Below, piece after piece: positions 9,051 through 17,819 of a stretch of 64,000 bases of DNA. The notes below the pieces were generated by a model that was given only the letters and a program-made list of their open reading frames with translations, made no database searches and was not told where the DNA came from. The stretch comes from Candidatus Leptovillus gracilis. Its GTDB lineage: Bacteria > Chloroflexota > Anaerolineae > Promineifilales > Promineifilaceae. A program made the translations under genes and the position numbers. The DNA lies in NCBI GenBank assembly GCA_016716065.1, contig JADJXA010000026.1:102907-166906 (forward strand), in the 5' to 3' direction. Within the stretch, counting starts at the first letter, position 1; the number at the start of each line of letters is the position of its first letter.

Positions 9051-11351
9051 GTGAAAAAGAAGCACGTTGCGGCAACGGCCGTTACCCTCATCCTCTTTCT
9101 CTTCCTCCTCCTAATGGTCTGGCTTTTATGGCCCGTGCCCAATGCTGCCCAGAACGACTTGGCTGGCGTTACCATCACGAATGGGCAGGAAGAGGCGGCG
9201 CGGCAGTACGCGCTGGGCTTGGTGTATGAAGAAGCTGGAGATTGGGCGGCGGCCCAAGAACAGTATGCCGAGGCCGCTCTTTCTGTGCAGCCGGAAATTC
9301 AACAAGCGGCCACGGCCGGGTTGTCTCGTGTTTTGGCTGCCCAAGAGAATTGGCGTTTAGCCTGGTGGGCGCAATGGCGGGCAACGGCCGTTTGGCTTAG
9401 CCAGGTTTTCTTTTTATTAGCTATAGTAGCTGCTGTTATGAGTCTGGCGTGGTTATGGCGCAGTACCCGGCAGCCACGCCTAGGATACCTGGTGCAGCCG
9501 GTTCAGGACTTTACCAAAGATGGTTGGGGCAATGGTCTCCACCATCTTCTTTTTTTACAGCTACAAACAGCACAGCGAACTCAAACCGCCGCCGTTGAGG
9601 CGCTGCAAACGCAGGCATTGGCGGCGGGCCTGTTCCCTGTCATCACCCCCTGGCAGGAAATATCAGTCCCTCTGGGCAACGCTCTGTCTGTACTCGAGAA
9701 GGTGACTGTGGCTGGGGTGAATGTAAGTTTACGGCCGTTTGCCCAAACCCTTTATACCCTTTGGCGGCAGCAAGAATACACAATCACCGCGCAAATGCAC
9801 CAGCGCGGTGGTCGTCTTGCTCTCCATGTCGAAATTCGCCACCATCCCGATGGTCACATTACCTATTGGGAGATTGAAGGAGACGCGCAACAATCGCTAG
9901 CTGAACAGCGTGAACTTATTGCCAGCGAATGGGCCTACCGGCTGATGGCGACCCAGAGCGATGGGGATGCTCCTCCCTGGCATGCGCTGGCTGCATATGT
10001 GCATGGTTTGCACCTCTGGCAGCGCTACCGGGAAGACGGCCGTTACCAGCCAGACCTGCTACAGAAAGCTTTGCAGCAAGTACGGGCCGCCCAAGCTGAT
10101 GCTCCTTTTTGGGTGCCAGCCCAATTCACCCTGGGTACGCTGTACAATGCGCTTGGTCAATATGAGCTGGCCGAAGCGACATTTCGCCAGTTACTTGCCA
10201 CCAACAACAGCGAAGACGATCTTCCCCTGCGCTACAATTTGGGCGTTAGTTTGTACCATCAGGTTGAAAAAGGGGCTTGGGCACGCCAAAGCGCCGCTGA
10301 ACAGTTCCATCTTGTCCGGCAGAGAGTAGAGGCCGCCGCGACCCACGCCAACAAAGAACTAGTGTTGCTGGCATTAACCTATGCTGGTTTGGGCATCGTC
10401 GCTGCGCTAGAGGCCAGCCCGCGCATCAAAAAAGCAGATTGGCAGGTTGACCCGCAAATGGAACGGTTAACGGCCGTGCAGTTTTACGCAGATCTTGCCC
10501 GTAACCTTGCGGCCAAAATCTCAGATGCACAAATGCGTGCCATTGTATTCGCTGCGGCCGACCATAGTGATGGGTTTGCCCAGTTGCAAGTAAAAAACAT
10601 GGAAGCAGCACGCGATTTGTTGCAGCAAGCCATTGAAGGCCGACCCGCTTACCCCGTTCCCTATGTAAATTTGGCCGACACCTATGAAAAAGGCTCGGAA
10701 GAAGCGATCACCTGGTTGAAACGGGCATTAGACATTCAACCGGGCTTTGCTTTTGGTTGGTTCCATCTCGGCCAGGCATACGACACAAAAAGCAGAAACG
10801 ACCCAATCTGGCGGGAAGCGGCGCGTGAAGCATTCAGCCACGCGGTTAATTTTGCCGATGCCCAGGAGCGGCTGGGCACTATCGCCTTCAAGCAGGGTGA
10901 TTACCAGCAGGCAATGACCCATTACCATACAGCGGTACAACTAAACGGCCGTAAAGAACACATCTGGCGCAGTATGGCCTGGCGCACATTAGAGGCCATC
11001 GAAAAAAGGTGGATTGCTGAAACAGACGCGACTTTACGTGACGCGCTTCGCTGGGCAGATCAGGCAGTTGAATTGACCGCCGGCACAGAAAATGAATGGC
11101 GCGCGTATGATGTGCGGGGATGGGCGCTGCGATTGCTGCAACAGCCACAGGAAGCATTGACAGCGCTCGACCAATCCATTGCCTTGAAAGAACGAGCGCA
11201 AAATCTTTACCATCGCGCACAGGTGCATCTGCAAATCGGGAATATCAAAGCGGCAGCGACGGATTTGCACCAGGCCGAAAAGTATGTAGGAAAAGATGAA
11301 AAGTGGCGATCAGCCATCCAAGTCCTGCAACAACAATTGGGTGACATGTAA
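9051..11351 (+). CDS. Membrane-anchored TPR-repeat protein inside the cas operon
   Basis: A 766-residue protein starting with GTG after a GGGAAG-type ribosome site. Hydrophobic helices lie at about 7-29 and 115-137, with one TPR-like unit between (EEAARQYALGLVYEEAGDWAAAQEQYAEAAL). The central part (150-300) is soluble and unrecognised. From about 340 on there are repeated TPR motifs (FTLGTLYNALGQYELAEATF, AWYN/GWFHLGQAY, GTIAFKQGDYQQAMTHY, ALTALDQSIALKERAQNLYHRAQ). TPR arrays are protein-protein scaffolds. The gene lies between TIGR03986/pentapeptide genes and cas6 and its stop overlaps the next gene, so it is probably co-transcribed. An analogy with the TPR partner of type III-E is only a thought; no CHAT protease is present here. 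Confidence 0.75.
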   Translation: MKKKHVAATAVTLILFLFLLLMVWLLWPVPNAAQNDLAGVTITNGQEEAARQYALGLVYEEAGDWAAAQEQYAEAALSVQPEIQQAATAGLSRVLAAQENWRLAWWAQWRATAVWLSQVFFLLAIVAAVMSLAWLWRSTRQPRLGYLVQPVQDFTKDGWGNGLHHLLFLQLQTAQRTQTAAVEALQTQALAAGLFPVITPWQEISVPLGNALSVLEKVTVAGVNVSLRPFAQTLYTLWRQQEYTITAQMHQRGGRLALHVEIRHHPDGHITYWEIEGDAQQSLAEQRELIASEWAYRLMATQSDGDAPPWHALAAYVHGLHLWQRYREDGRYQPDLLQKALQQVRAAQADAPFWVPAQFTLGTLYNALGQYELAEATFRQLLATNNSEDDLPLRYNLGVSLYHQVEKGAWARQSAAEQFHLVRQRVEAAATHANKELVLLALTYAGLGIVAALEASPRIKKADWQVDPQMERLTAVQFYADLARNLAAKISDAQMRAIVFAAADHSDGFAQLQVKNMEAARDLLQQAIEGRPAYPVPYVNLADTYEKGSEEAITWLKRALDIQPGFAFGWFHLGQAYDTKSRNDPIWREAAREAFSHAVNFADAQERLGTIAFKQGDYQQAMTHYHTAVQLNGRKEHIWRSMAWRTLEAIEKRWIAETDATLRDALRWADQAVELTAGTENEWRAYDVRGWALRLLQQPQEALTALDQSIALKERAQNLYHRAQVHLQIGNIKAAATDLHQAEKYVGKDEKWRSAIQVLQQQLGDM

Positions 11352-11896
11352 TGGAAATGGATAAATGGCATACTGTTCGCAAAAAATTGCAAGCCGAGAA
11401 TAAGGACGGGTTAATTGAGCTGCTGCGAGAACTAACGGCCGTTTCCCCAACAGTAGCGCAATTCTTACACGCCCGTTACCTTGACACCCAAGACATCACC
11501 GCACGCATACAACCCTATCTGAAGCGAATAGACGCTCAATTCGAGGGAGAGGAAATGTGGCCGGATTTGGGGCAGATTGCGCAAGCCATCCAGGAATACC
11601 AGTTAGCAACCCGGCAAGAGCCAGACGGTACAACAGAACTGTATGTTTACGCGCTTGAAGCTGTCGCAGGATTTTTCTGGGGCATAGGCATTCATGATAT
11701 GGACTTGTTGGGCGATGTCGCTGAATTTGCCTGGGAGTGCGTTTCCCACTTTAACGATTTCCCTGCTCTATATCCTTTGTACGCTGATCGCTTGCGTGAC
11801 ATCGCGGCAAAGTTAAGTGAACATGAATGGGAAGGATTGACCGATCCTTTTTATCAGTTGGACGCGGATATGGATAATTCAGTAGAACTGCTGTAA
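11351..11896 (+). CDS. Unknown acidic protein, cas-operon member
   Basis: A 181-residue acidic, helix-rich protein with no motif I recognise. Visible stretches include IQPYLKRIDAQFEGEEMWPDLGQIAQAIQEYQ and GIHDMDLLGDVAEFAWECV, which look like alpha-solenoid helices. The stop of the TPR gene (TAATGG) overlaps its start and cas6 begins 6 bases after its stop, so it belongs to the same operon. No transmembrane segment or signal peptide. Partner of the TPR protein is the simplest inference. Confidence 0.6.
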   Translation: MEMDKWHTVRKKLQAENKDGLIELLRELTAVSPTVAQFLHARYLDTQDITARIQPYLKRIDAQFEGEEMWPDLGQIAQAIQEYQLATRQEPDGTTELYVYALEAVAGFFWGIGIHDMDLLGDVAEFAWECVSHFNDFPALYPLYADRLRDIAAKLSEHEWEGLTDPFYQLDADMDNSVELL

Positions 11897-11902
11897 GTTG
11901 CC

Positions 11903-12655
11903 ATGCACACCATTACCTACACCTTCACCCCCCTGCGTGATCCGGTCAACGGCCGTTCCATCCACGCCCGCGGCCTGCACGGCTTCCTCTTCAACATCAC
12001 CGGCCAGGCCGACCGGGCCGAATCCGACTGGCTGCACCGCCACCCCACGCCCCGGCCGTTCACCTTTGTGCCGCTCTACAACGACGCCGGCCATCTGGCC
12101 GGGCTGCGCCTCTCTGCCCTGACCGACCGCGCCGCCACGCTCTTCCAGCGCACCGGCGAATGGTTCGCCCGCGAGCGACGGCCGTGCCACATTGGCGGGC
12201 AGGAATTCACCATCGCTGACGTGCAGACCGTGCCCGGCCCCGGCTGGCCGCAGCTGGCTCTCAGCCAACCCGGCCATCAGGTTGGGCTGCGCTTCCTCTC
12301 GCCCACCGCCTTCAAGCAAGGGCCGCGCCATCTGCCCTTGCCCATGCCGGGCAACGTCTTCGCCGGGCCGCAGCGCATCTGGGAAACATTTGCCCCACCT
12401 ATGCTGCGGCTGCCCGAAGGCTGGCTGGATTGGTGCGCCCGCGATGTATTCATCACCCGGCACAGCATCGAGACGGTGACGGTGGCCATAGACCAACGCG
12501 AACAATTCACTGGCTTTGTCGGCGAAGTCTGGTTCCTGGCCCATCAGGGGCAAGAGATTGACCTATGCGCCTGGCAGGCGCTGACCGACCTGGCTACCTT
12601 CTGCGGCGTCGGCCACAAAACGACGATGGGGATGGGAGCAGTCGCCCGGCTCTGA
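11903..12655 (+). CDS. cas6: Cas6 crRNA-processing endoribonuclease
   Basis: A 250-residue protein with the Cas6 layout: an N-terminal ferredoxin-like half beginning with a strand, YTFTPLRDPVNGRSIHARGLHGFLFNI, and a C-terminal half ending in the glycine-rich loop FCGVGHKTTMGMGAV, which is diagnostic for Cas6. LRFLSPTAFKQG in the middle matches the usual 'f.SPT.f' strand. His25-26 region (GLHGFLF) may supply the catalytic His but this is not certain. Cas6 cuts the repeat in pre-crRNA to give the guides loaded on the Cas7 backbone. It is the last gene of the operon; no CRISPR array follows in the window. Confidence 0.85.
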   Translation: MHTITYTFTPLRDPVNGRSIHARGLHGFLFNITGQADRAESDWLHRHPTPRPFTFVPLYNDAGHLAGLRLSALTDRAATLFQRTGEWFARERRPCHIGGQEFTIADVQTVPGPGWPQLALSQPGHQVGLRFLSPTAFKQGPRHLPLPMPGNVFAGPQRIWETFAPPMLRLPEGWLDWCARDVFITRHSIETVTVAIDQREQFTGFVGEVWFLAHQGQEIDLCAWQALTDLATFCGVGHKTTMGMGAVARL

Positions 12656-13764
12656 AACGGCCGTGCGAGTCCGATATAACCCGAAGGAAAGGAGTTCGGT
12701 TAACCAGAGTTTTTGATTAGAGTCATTTTGCAGGATTGTTTCAATGAAAAAATGATGGCTGAATTGTTTGCTTGAAAAATAGTAAGACCTGGTGGTCTTG
12801 GTGGACGTGGGTAGTTGGGTCGCGGAACGGCGTTGCGCGGACAAGCCAGGCAAGGTCATGGACAACGGCTATGGACAACGTACGTGGACAACGGGTATGA
12901 GAAGCGCATAGGGCGGCCATTGTTAAGTTGTGGGCGAGATAGACCGCTATATCGAGCGGTCTGACGGTGCGAAAGTGGGCTGAAAATGGCATATATGGGG
13001 GTTAGTGTCTGGGGCGCTGAGTGGTGTGAAAGCGGGACCCTATCTTGGAAAAAGAGGGTATCTCTTCGGTGGAAAGGCAAAGCAGGTGAGAGAGGGAGTA
13101 GGGGTAAATTCGTAATGGCCTGTGGGTAACACACCCGCCATATGAGGCAGGCTATCGAGTGCATATGAGAAATTATCGGGACTTTTTCACATATTGACGC
13201 TTTTCATACTCGAGAGGTTGCCCCATATGGTTAATTTGTTACCGGTGGGCCTGAGAAAAGTGCTTAATGTGGACACATGGTCAGATGAAAGTTGACACAT
13301 TTGGCATATTAGACTCTGCCAGTGTGGTTCAGAAATGAGATTAATCGCTTAAAAAACCGCAAGAGTAGAGAAATGCCGCATTTTGGGCGCGATTTCCGCC
13401 AAAAATGCAAGAAAAAGGCTCAGAAAGGCTTCTGCGTAATTGGCTGGGCCACGATACCCGGCCAGATGAAAGGTAACACATTTGGGACATCAAACTTCGC
13501 CAAGACGCTACTAGAATGAGCTTGATTGTTCAAAAAGGGCGATTTAGCCACTGAAATCGGCTGGGAGAATAGAATAGGCGAAATCTAGGCGCAATTTTCT
13601 CAAAAAACGCAACAGAAAAGGGCTGAGGCGAAGCTAATGGGGTTCGAGGAACCATTTTCCCAAATGCACATAATTGACTTCTGCAGCGCAGAAAATCTAT
13701 TTCGGCCGGTCGCTTCTCCTGACGAGGCTGGCGCTTCGGGTGTTTTCCAGCGTTTCTCTGGAAC
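12656..13764 (+). other. Non-coding stretch with remnants of an old mobile element
   Basis: No convincing gene is seen. Short frames here lack ribosome sites and conserved motifs. The stretch holds a small GGACAACG triplet repeat near 12858-12895 and, at 13281-13309 and 13457-13489, copies of a GATGAAAG-N-TNACACATTTGG motif that recur inverted beyond the IS21 element (16751-16783 and 16871-16894). No CRISPR repeats follow cas6. Confidence 0.5.
13457..13489 (+). repeat. Left arm of 33-bp inverted repeat flanking the IS21 element
   Basis: Begins CCCGGCCAGATGAAAGG and ends ACACATTTGGGACA. Its reverse complement, with one mismatch in 33, is at 16751-16783. An outer, weaker pair lies at 13281-13309 and 16871-16894. 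The same CCGGCCAGATGAAAGG core flanks the IS1182 element at 40120 and 41895. These look like the ends of a transposon with repeated subterminal protein-binding sites whose inside was replaced by the IS21 insertion. Confidence 0.7.
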
Positions 13765-13898
13765 TGTCAACGACAATTAGAAATGCCCATCAACGACAAT
13801 TAGAAATGCCCATACCGTTCCCATAAAAACACGCCCCGACAAGCCGTCAGCCAGCCTGCCAACCACCACCATAGGCCCTCCTTAATGCTTCCCATCTG

Positions 13899-14234
13899 TC
13901 ACCATATCTCATTGAGCCACACGGCCGTTTCCTCCAACCGCGCCAGCGTCAACCCGGCCGACTTACCAACATACCGCTTGTACAAAACGCCATGCACCCG
14001 GCGATAGGCATACCACAGTCCCATCTGCCGCCGCCGCTCCTTGCGGAAAGACACAGGTCCATACAACGGGCCATGCCCGCGACACAGATTGCGCCGCTGT
14101 CCACTGCAATAGCGGAAGGCCGACGCCGTTTCCAACCAGGCAAACCAGGCGGGTGACTCCACCGAGCACACAGGCACGGGGTCGGGATAACAGAACAAGA
14201 GTTGGTCACGGATTTCTGGCGTCATTTTTGCCAC
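13899..14234 (-). CDS. IS21-associated third ORF (MalT-N-terminal-like small domain)
   Basis: A 111-residue protein inside the IS, after istB. Its core (VSFRKERRRQMGLWYAYRR, KRYVGKSAGLTLARLEE) resembles a small domain I know from the N-termini of MalT/LuxR-type regulators and stand-alone proteins in Chloroflexota and Actinobacteria, with the 'YWYAYRR...KRYLG...LTLARL' pattern. That likeness is from memory. The same ORF, frameshifted, is at 63316-63644 in copy 2, so it travels with the element. It may bind DNA, but no function is established. Confidence 0.6.
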   Translation of the reverse strand: MAKMTPEIRDQLLFCYPDPVPVCSVESPAWFAWLETASAFRYCSGQRRNLCRGHGPLYGPVSFRKERRRQMGLWYAYRRVHGVLYKRYVGKSAGLTLARLEETAVWLNEIW

Positions 14235-14254
14235 GATTTTCTCCCCATGAAAAG

Positions 14255-15040
14255 TTACCCTACGCCCACCTCTGGTCGCAGCGCCGCCTGACTCCGTTGC
14301 GCCTCTTCCATGCGCATACTCTGGATGTCTCGCCCAAACTCAATGATGATGCTATGATGCACCACCCGGTCTATGGCGGCCGCCGTCGTCAATGGGTCCT
14401 TGAATATCTTGTCCCACTCCGAAAAGACCAGGTTGAGGTAATCACCAGACTGTGCCGCTCATACCGCTCGCTCAAAAGGTGAACAACACCTCCATCTCTT
14501 CCCGACTCTGCTGCACATAGCCAATATCATCCAGAATGACCACCTCAAACCGGTCTAAACGCCGCAGTTCTCGTTCCAGTTCATATTCCTGCTTAGCCCG
14601 CAGCAGCCGCCCCACCAGCGAAGGTCGGCGTAAACAGCACCGAACGGCCGTTTTCCACCAACAGATGCCCACGGCCGCCGCCAGATGCGTTTTGCCTGTG
14701 CCCGGTAAACCAAAGCACAACACATTCTGGGCCTGATTGACAAAGTCCCGGCCTGCAAATAGGGTAACTGCCGCCGGATGCGCAGCGGCAAGCGGCCTTC
14801 GTCAAAAACGGCAAACGTTTTCCCCGGCGGCAGCTTCGACTCCAGCCGCAGACGCTCAATGCGCCGCTGCTGCCGCGTCGCCACCTCCTGTTCCAACAAG
14901 TGGGCTAAAAAAGCATCCAGCGGCCAGTTATCCCGTTCCGCGCAGCGCATCCCTTCCTCAAGCGCTGCTGCCATCGTCGGCAGCCGCAGCGTCTTGCAAT
15001 GCAGCCGCACCATCTCGCTCTGATTCATGCCCGTCGTCAT
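14255..15040 (-). pseudogene. istB: IS21 helper ATPase IstB, frameshifted
   Basis: Starts by an ATGA overlap with istA. The N-terminal part (MNQSEMVRLHCKTLRLPTMAAALEE, LESKLPPGKTFAVFDEGRLP) is typical IstB. The frame then shifts near 14750; in the new frame comes a Walker A, GLPGTGKTHLAAAVG, and a Walker B, VVILDDIGYV. A second shift near 14475 is needed to reach DPLTTAAAIDRVVHH and the stop at 14255. IstB is the AAA+ target-selection partner of the IstA transposase. With two shifts this copy is inactive, unless the shifts are sequencing errors. Confidence 0.75.
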
Positions 15041-16632
15041 GCGCCACCGCCTAGCGCGCCACCGCTCAGCGCGCCACCGCTCAGCGCGCCACCGCTCAGC
15101 GCGCCACCGCTCAGCGCGCCACCGCTCAGCGCGCCACCGCTCAGCGCGCCACCGCCGACCAACAACTGGTCGTACAGGCGCAATTCCACCACCGGCTGCG
15201 TCAGCGCCGGCACGACCGCCGTTTCCACACGCAGGAGTTCGGCCACATCCACCTCGCTCCACGTCTGACCGGTGGTCAGCAGCAGTTCCAAAGCCGCCGC
15301 CACGTCACACTCTAGATGACGCGCCGCCAGATGCAGAATTCGCAAATAAGCTAAATCGGCCCGGCGTGGCGCATACTGCCGGTCCAGCGCCTCCCACGCC
15401 TGCCGAAAGACGAGCGAGGGGAACAAATCGTCCCGATACCGGTAGCGGCGAAAGCCCCCCGGTTTGCGCAGCAAGCTGTCAATGACATGGCGGTAATTCA
15501 CCTGGTGGACCTCATTGCCAATGAGCCGGGCGAAGCGGTCTACCAGTTGACCGGCGTAATAAATCTCCAACGACCACTCATGGATAACCACCGTCACCAT
15601 TTTGCCGATGAGCGACGTGGGCACAGAATAAGTCTTCTCCAGCACTCGAATGAGGCTGCCCTGACTGACGCGCAGCCGCAGTTTGCTGTGGTTGGCCAGC
15701 GGCGTGGCCGACAACGGCCGCATCACCGCCAATTCTTCGCGCAATCGCATCTCGCGCCGTTTGTTGCGCTTGTCCATGATGTCAAACAAAAAGGTCTCAT
15801 ACACCGCCAGGCTGGCGAAATCGCGGCTGCCACGCAGCAACAACTGCTGCGCCACCGACTGTTTTAGCTTGCCGTTGCTCGATTCCACATCCCCATTCTC
15901 GTCAGACGCACCCAGATGAATCGTCTGCGGCGTCAGGCCATAGTGGGCCAGCAGCGCCAGATACTCATCGGTGTACGGCCGTTCGCGTCCCTCTTCATCA
16001 CTGCGCAAGCGGCGGGTTGCCGCCGAACTGTTGTCTGTCTGGACAATTTGCGGCACATAGCCCAATTTCAGCAATGCGCTTTGTAAGCCCAGGCGCACCG
16101 CGCTCAACGATTCCGACTGCGCCACACGCCCCCATTCCCAGTTGGAATAAGGCAGGACGCTGTGGATGAGCATGTGTTTGAACGGTTGTCCCTCCAGCGT
16201 CACCTCTAGTTCGGTCATCCAGGTGCCGTCCAACTGCATCATCTCGCCTGGCTCCCGTATCTGGTCCAGACTGGCCGTTTGCTCTTGGTTCAGCGCCCGC
16301 CAGGTCGTGACACGTCGTTGCAGGGTACGCAGTTGACCCTCCTGGTATTTGCCCGGCTGCTGTTCGCACAGCCAGTCGAACAATGTCTTAGCTTCCAACT
16401 CCGGGGCCGCGGCCAGCATTTTCTCTAACATCGGCCACTCAGCAGCAAAAGCATCCGGTCGGGTCTTGTACGTCCGCGCCTTCTCTAGTTGACGGGGCAG
16501 CAAACCCGACTGCTCGTATTTGCTGACTGTTTTGCGGCTGCGCAGATTGGCTTTGGCCGCCGCCTGTTCCTGATTCTTACCCTTCTTTCGTTCACGCATA
16601 GCAATCCTCACTTGTGCGTCGGTGGCTGTCAT
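15037..16632 (-). CDS. istA: IS21-family transposase IstA with repeat-extended C-terminus
   Basis: A 531-residue transposase. It has an N-terminal helix-turn-helix (RSRKTVSKYEQSGL), then a DDE core: MQLDGTWMTELEV (first D), VQTDNSSAATRR (second D) and GDVESSNGKLKQ (E). The last 35 or so residues are repeats of GGALS, coded by a 15-bp tandem repeat at 15041-15160. The stop overlaps the istB start. It is intact, unlike copy 2 at 60900, so it could still act if an istB is supplied elsewhere in the genome. Confidence 0.85.
   Translation of the reverse strand: MTATDAQVRIAMRERKKGKNQEQAAAKANLRSRKTVSKYEQSGLLPRQLEKARTYKTRPDAFAAEWPMLEKMLAAAPELEAKTLFDWLCEQQPGKYQEGQLRTLQRRVTTWRALNQEQTASLDQIREPGEMMQLDGTWMTELEVTLEGQPFKHMLIHSVLPYSNWEWGRVAQSESLSAVRLGLQSALLKLGYVPQIVQTDNSSAATRRLRSDEEGRERPYTDEYLALLAHYGLTPQTIHLGASDENGDVESSNGKLKQSVAQQLLLRGSRDFASLAVYETFLFDIMDKRNKRREMRLREELAVMRPLSATPLANHSKLRLRVSQGSLIRVLEKTYSVPTSLIGKMVTVVIHEWSLEIYYAGQLVDRFARLIGNEVHQVNYRHVIDSLLRKPGGFRRYRYRDDLFPSLVFRQAWEALDRQYAPRRADLAYLRILHLAARHLECDVAAALELLLTTGQTWSEVDVAELLRVETAVVPALTQPVVELRLYDQLLVGGGALSGGALSGGALSGGALSGGALSGGALSGGALGGGA
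15041..15160 (+). repeat. 15-bp tandem repeat (VNTR) in the istA 3' end
   Basis: Eight consecutive 15-bp units; six are identical (GCGCCACCGCTCAGC, 15056-15145) and the two outer ones are variants. They add GGALS units to the IstA C-terminus without breaking the frame. Copy 2 has fewer and more divergent units (about 62390-62470), so copy number differs between copies of the same IS. Confidence 0.9.
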
Positions 16633-16750
16633 TGCTTTACTCCTTACATAAATGTCAGGAGTTTAGCCGCAGTCACGTTGACGCCTAAATGGGCATTTCT
16701 AATTGTCGTCAGTGGGTAATTCTAATTGTCGTTGGCCGGGCGAAGTAGAG

Positions 16751-16783
16751 TGTCCCAAATGTGTAACCTTTCATCTGGCCGGG
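16751..16783 (-). repeat. Right arm of 33-bp inverted repeat flanking the IS21 element
   Basis: Reverse complement of 13457-13489 with a single mismatch (TGTCCCAAATG ... CATCTGGCCGGG). See the left arm entry. Confidence 0.7.
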
Positions 16784-16894
16784 TTTCGGGCCACAAAGAC
16801 AAGATGCCTACAGGGTGAAAATTTTTATGCTGAACTCGAGAACACTCCGTATTTTGTTGGCGAAATAGAGTGTGCCATATGTGTAAAGTGTCAT

Positions 16895-17020
16895 GATACT
16901 GCTGGCGAATTGTTTTATCGCTCCTAAAATGACAAAAACAGCCATTTCGAGGTCCAAAATGATCGGAATTTGTTCGTTTCATCACCGATTTTTGACCTGT
17001 TTGAATTCGCCAGCAGTATC
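16895..17020. mobile_element. 126-bp MITE related to the IS1182 element
   Basis: Perfect 17-bp terminal inverted repeats, GATACTGCTGGCGAATT and its complement, enclose about 90 bp without a gene. The same terminal sequence bounds the IS1182-family element at 40132-41893. It is flanked on both sides by GTGTCAT (16888-16894 and 17021-17027), a probable 7-bp target duplication. It sits in the right outer repeat of the element around the IS21 copy. Confidence 0.8.
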
Positions 17021-17155
17021 GTGTCATGTGAACAGGTATCTAATTGTGGCACATTTTCTGCCACATTCTGATTTTGAACCAAACCGTCCAAGAATTTGGC
17101 TTCGTCCTTTTCTGTTTTTCAGGCTGACCAAGGTTATGGTAGAAGGTTGGAAGAG

Positions 17156-17713
17156 ATGGAAACAATTGAAATGAGCCAGGATATCCCCACTTGGGCAAAG
17201 CAACGTGTTCTCCCAGATGATCCCGGTTTTTTAGAAGTACGCCAGTTGCATCGTCAAGGTAGAACGCAAATCCAGTTACCCAACCTTAAAGAGCTAAAAG
17301 GCTGGTCTAAGTCTCATGGCTGGCCGACACCCATGTTTGGTTTTAAGGAATTATTTATCACCAAGCTGTTCGAAAGTAATGAGACATTTTCACTAGCGCT
17401 CAAGGAAAGCGGCATCAACATTCATATTCCCATCAAAGAACACATCCTTACAATTGAAACGCTCAAGAAATTGGATGCGTTGTATGAGGAAAGGGACGAC
17501 AGTGGCCCCCTTGGAGGACGTCCTACTGGCTGGGGAACCCTGGTCAATAAGCTGCGGGAGATACGTCACCTTGTCGAAGCGGGCGTTAAGGTGAACGTTG
17601 AAGGAACCCAGACGGTTCTGACCACGTGGCAGAGCTTCTACGAGTGGGCGCACGGCCGTTACCATATGCTTGAAGATGGTTACGACAGTTGGATAGGTGA
17701 TGACGTGTCGTAA
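17156..17713 (+). CDS. Orphan protein of unknown function
   Basis: A 185-residue protein, no homologue recognised. It contains LPNLKELKGWSKSHGWPTPMFGFKELFITKLFE and a C-terminal stretch VEAGVKVNVEGTQTVLTTWQSFYEWAHGRYHML. Start ATG 17156 follows an AGAGATGG context; ATG 17174 is possible. It lies between a MITE and a solo IS21 end, in mobile DNA, and has a complete frame with coding-like composition, so it is probably real cargo. Confidence 0.5.
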   Translation: METIEMSQDIPTWAKQRVLPDDPGFLEVRQLHRQGRTQIQLPNLKELKGWSKSHGWPTPMFGFKELFITKLFESNETFSLALKESGINIHIPIKEHILTIETLKKLDALYEERDDSGPLGGRPTGWGTLVNKLREIRHLVEAGVKVNVEGTQTVLTTWQSFYEWAHGRYHMLEDGYDSWIGDDVS

Positions 17714-17723
17714 AGGCCAGAGC

Positions 17724-17747
17724 TGTCAACGGCAATTAGAAATGCCC
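17724..17747 (+). repeat. Solo IS21 terminal repeat
   Basis: TGTCAACGGCAATTAGAAATGCCC, one mismatch from the IS21 end motif at 13765. No transposase is attached in this orientation, so it is a leftover end of a deleted copy. Confidence 0.7.
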
Positions 17748-17819
17748 TGCATTGACTCAAAAAGAACCTTGCTTTGCCATTTCAACGCCAGGCATTTTCA
17801 CGTGCATACTTTGTTCAAG

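Larger units (their letters stand above)
13765..16735. mobile_element. IS21-family insertion sequence, copy 1
   Basis: About 2.97 kb. The ends carry duplicated 23-bp terminal motifs: CAACGACAATTAGAAATGCC occurs twice at the left end (13768 and 13790) and inverted twice at the right (16688-16734), the multiple-terminal-repeat design of IS21. It holds istA, a frameshifted istB, and a third ORF, all on the minus strand. A second, decayed copy lies at 60796-63783 in the opposite orientation. No target duplication could be identified with confidence. Confidence 0.85.

Noticed and set aside
9051..11351. A TPR-CHAT protease as in type III-E (Csx29-like).
   Set aside because: TPR units are clear, but no His-Cys caspase-like motif was seen and the protein has transmembrane helices.
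12656..13764. A CRISPR array or leader after cas6.
   Set aside because: No regularly spaced direct repeats of 25-40 bp are present.
14255..15040. A programmed ribosomal frameshift producing IstB.
   Set aside because: Two separate shifts are needed and no slippery sequence with a stimulatory structure was found; copy 2 does not keep the same shift sites.
14999..15485. Plus-strand frames with long Ala-Pro-Pro-Leu repeats.
   Set aside because: They are antisense readings of the 15-bp repeat in istA.
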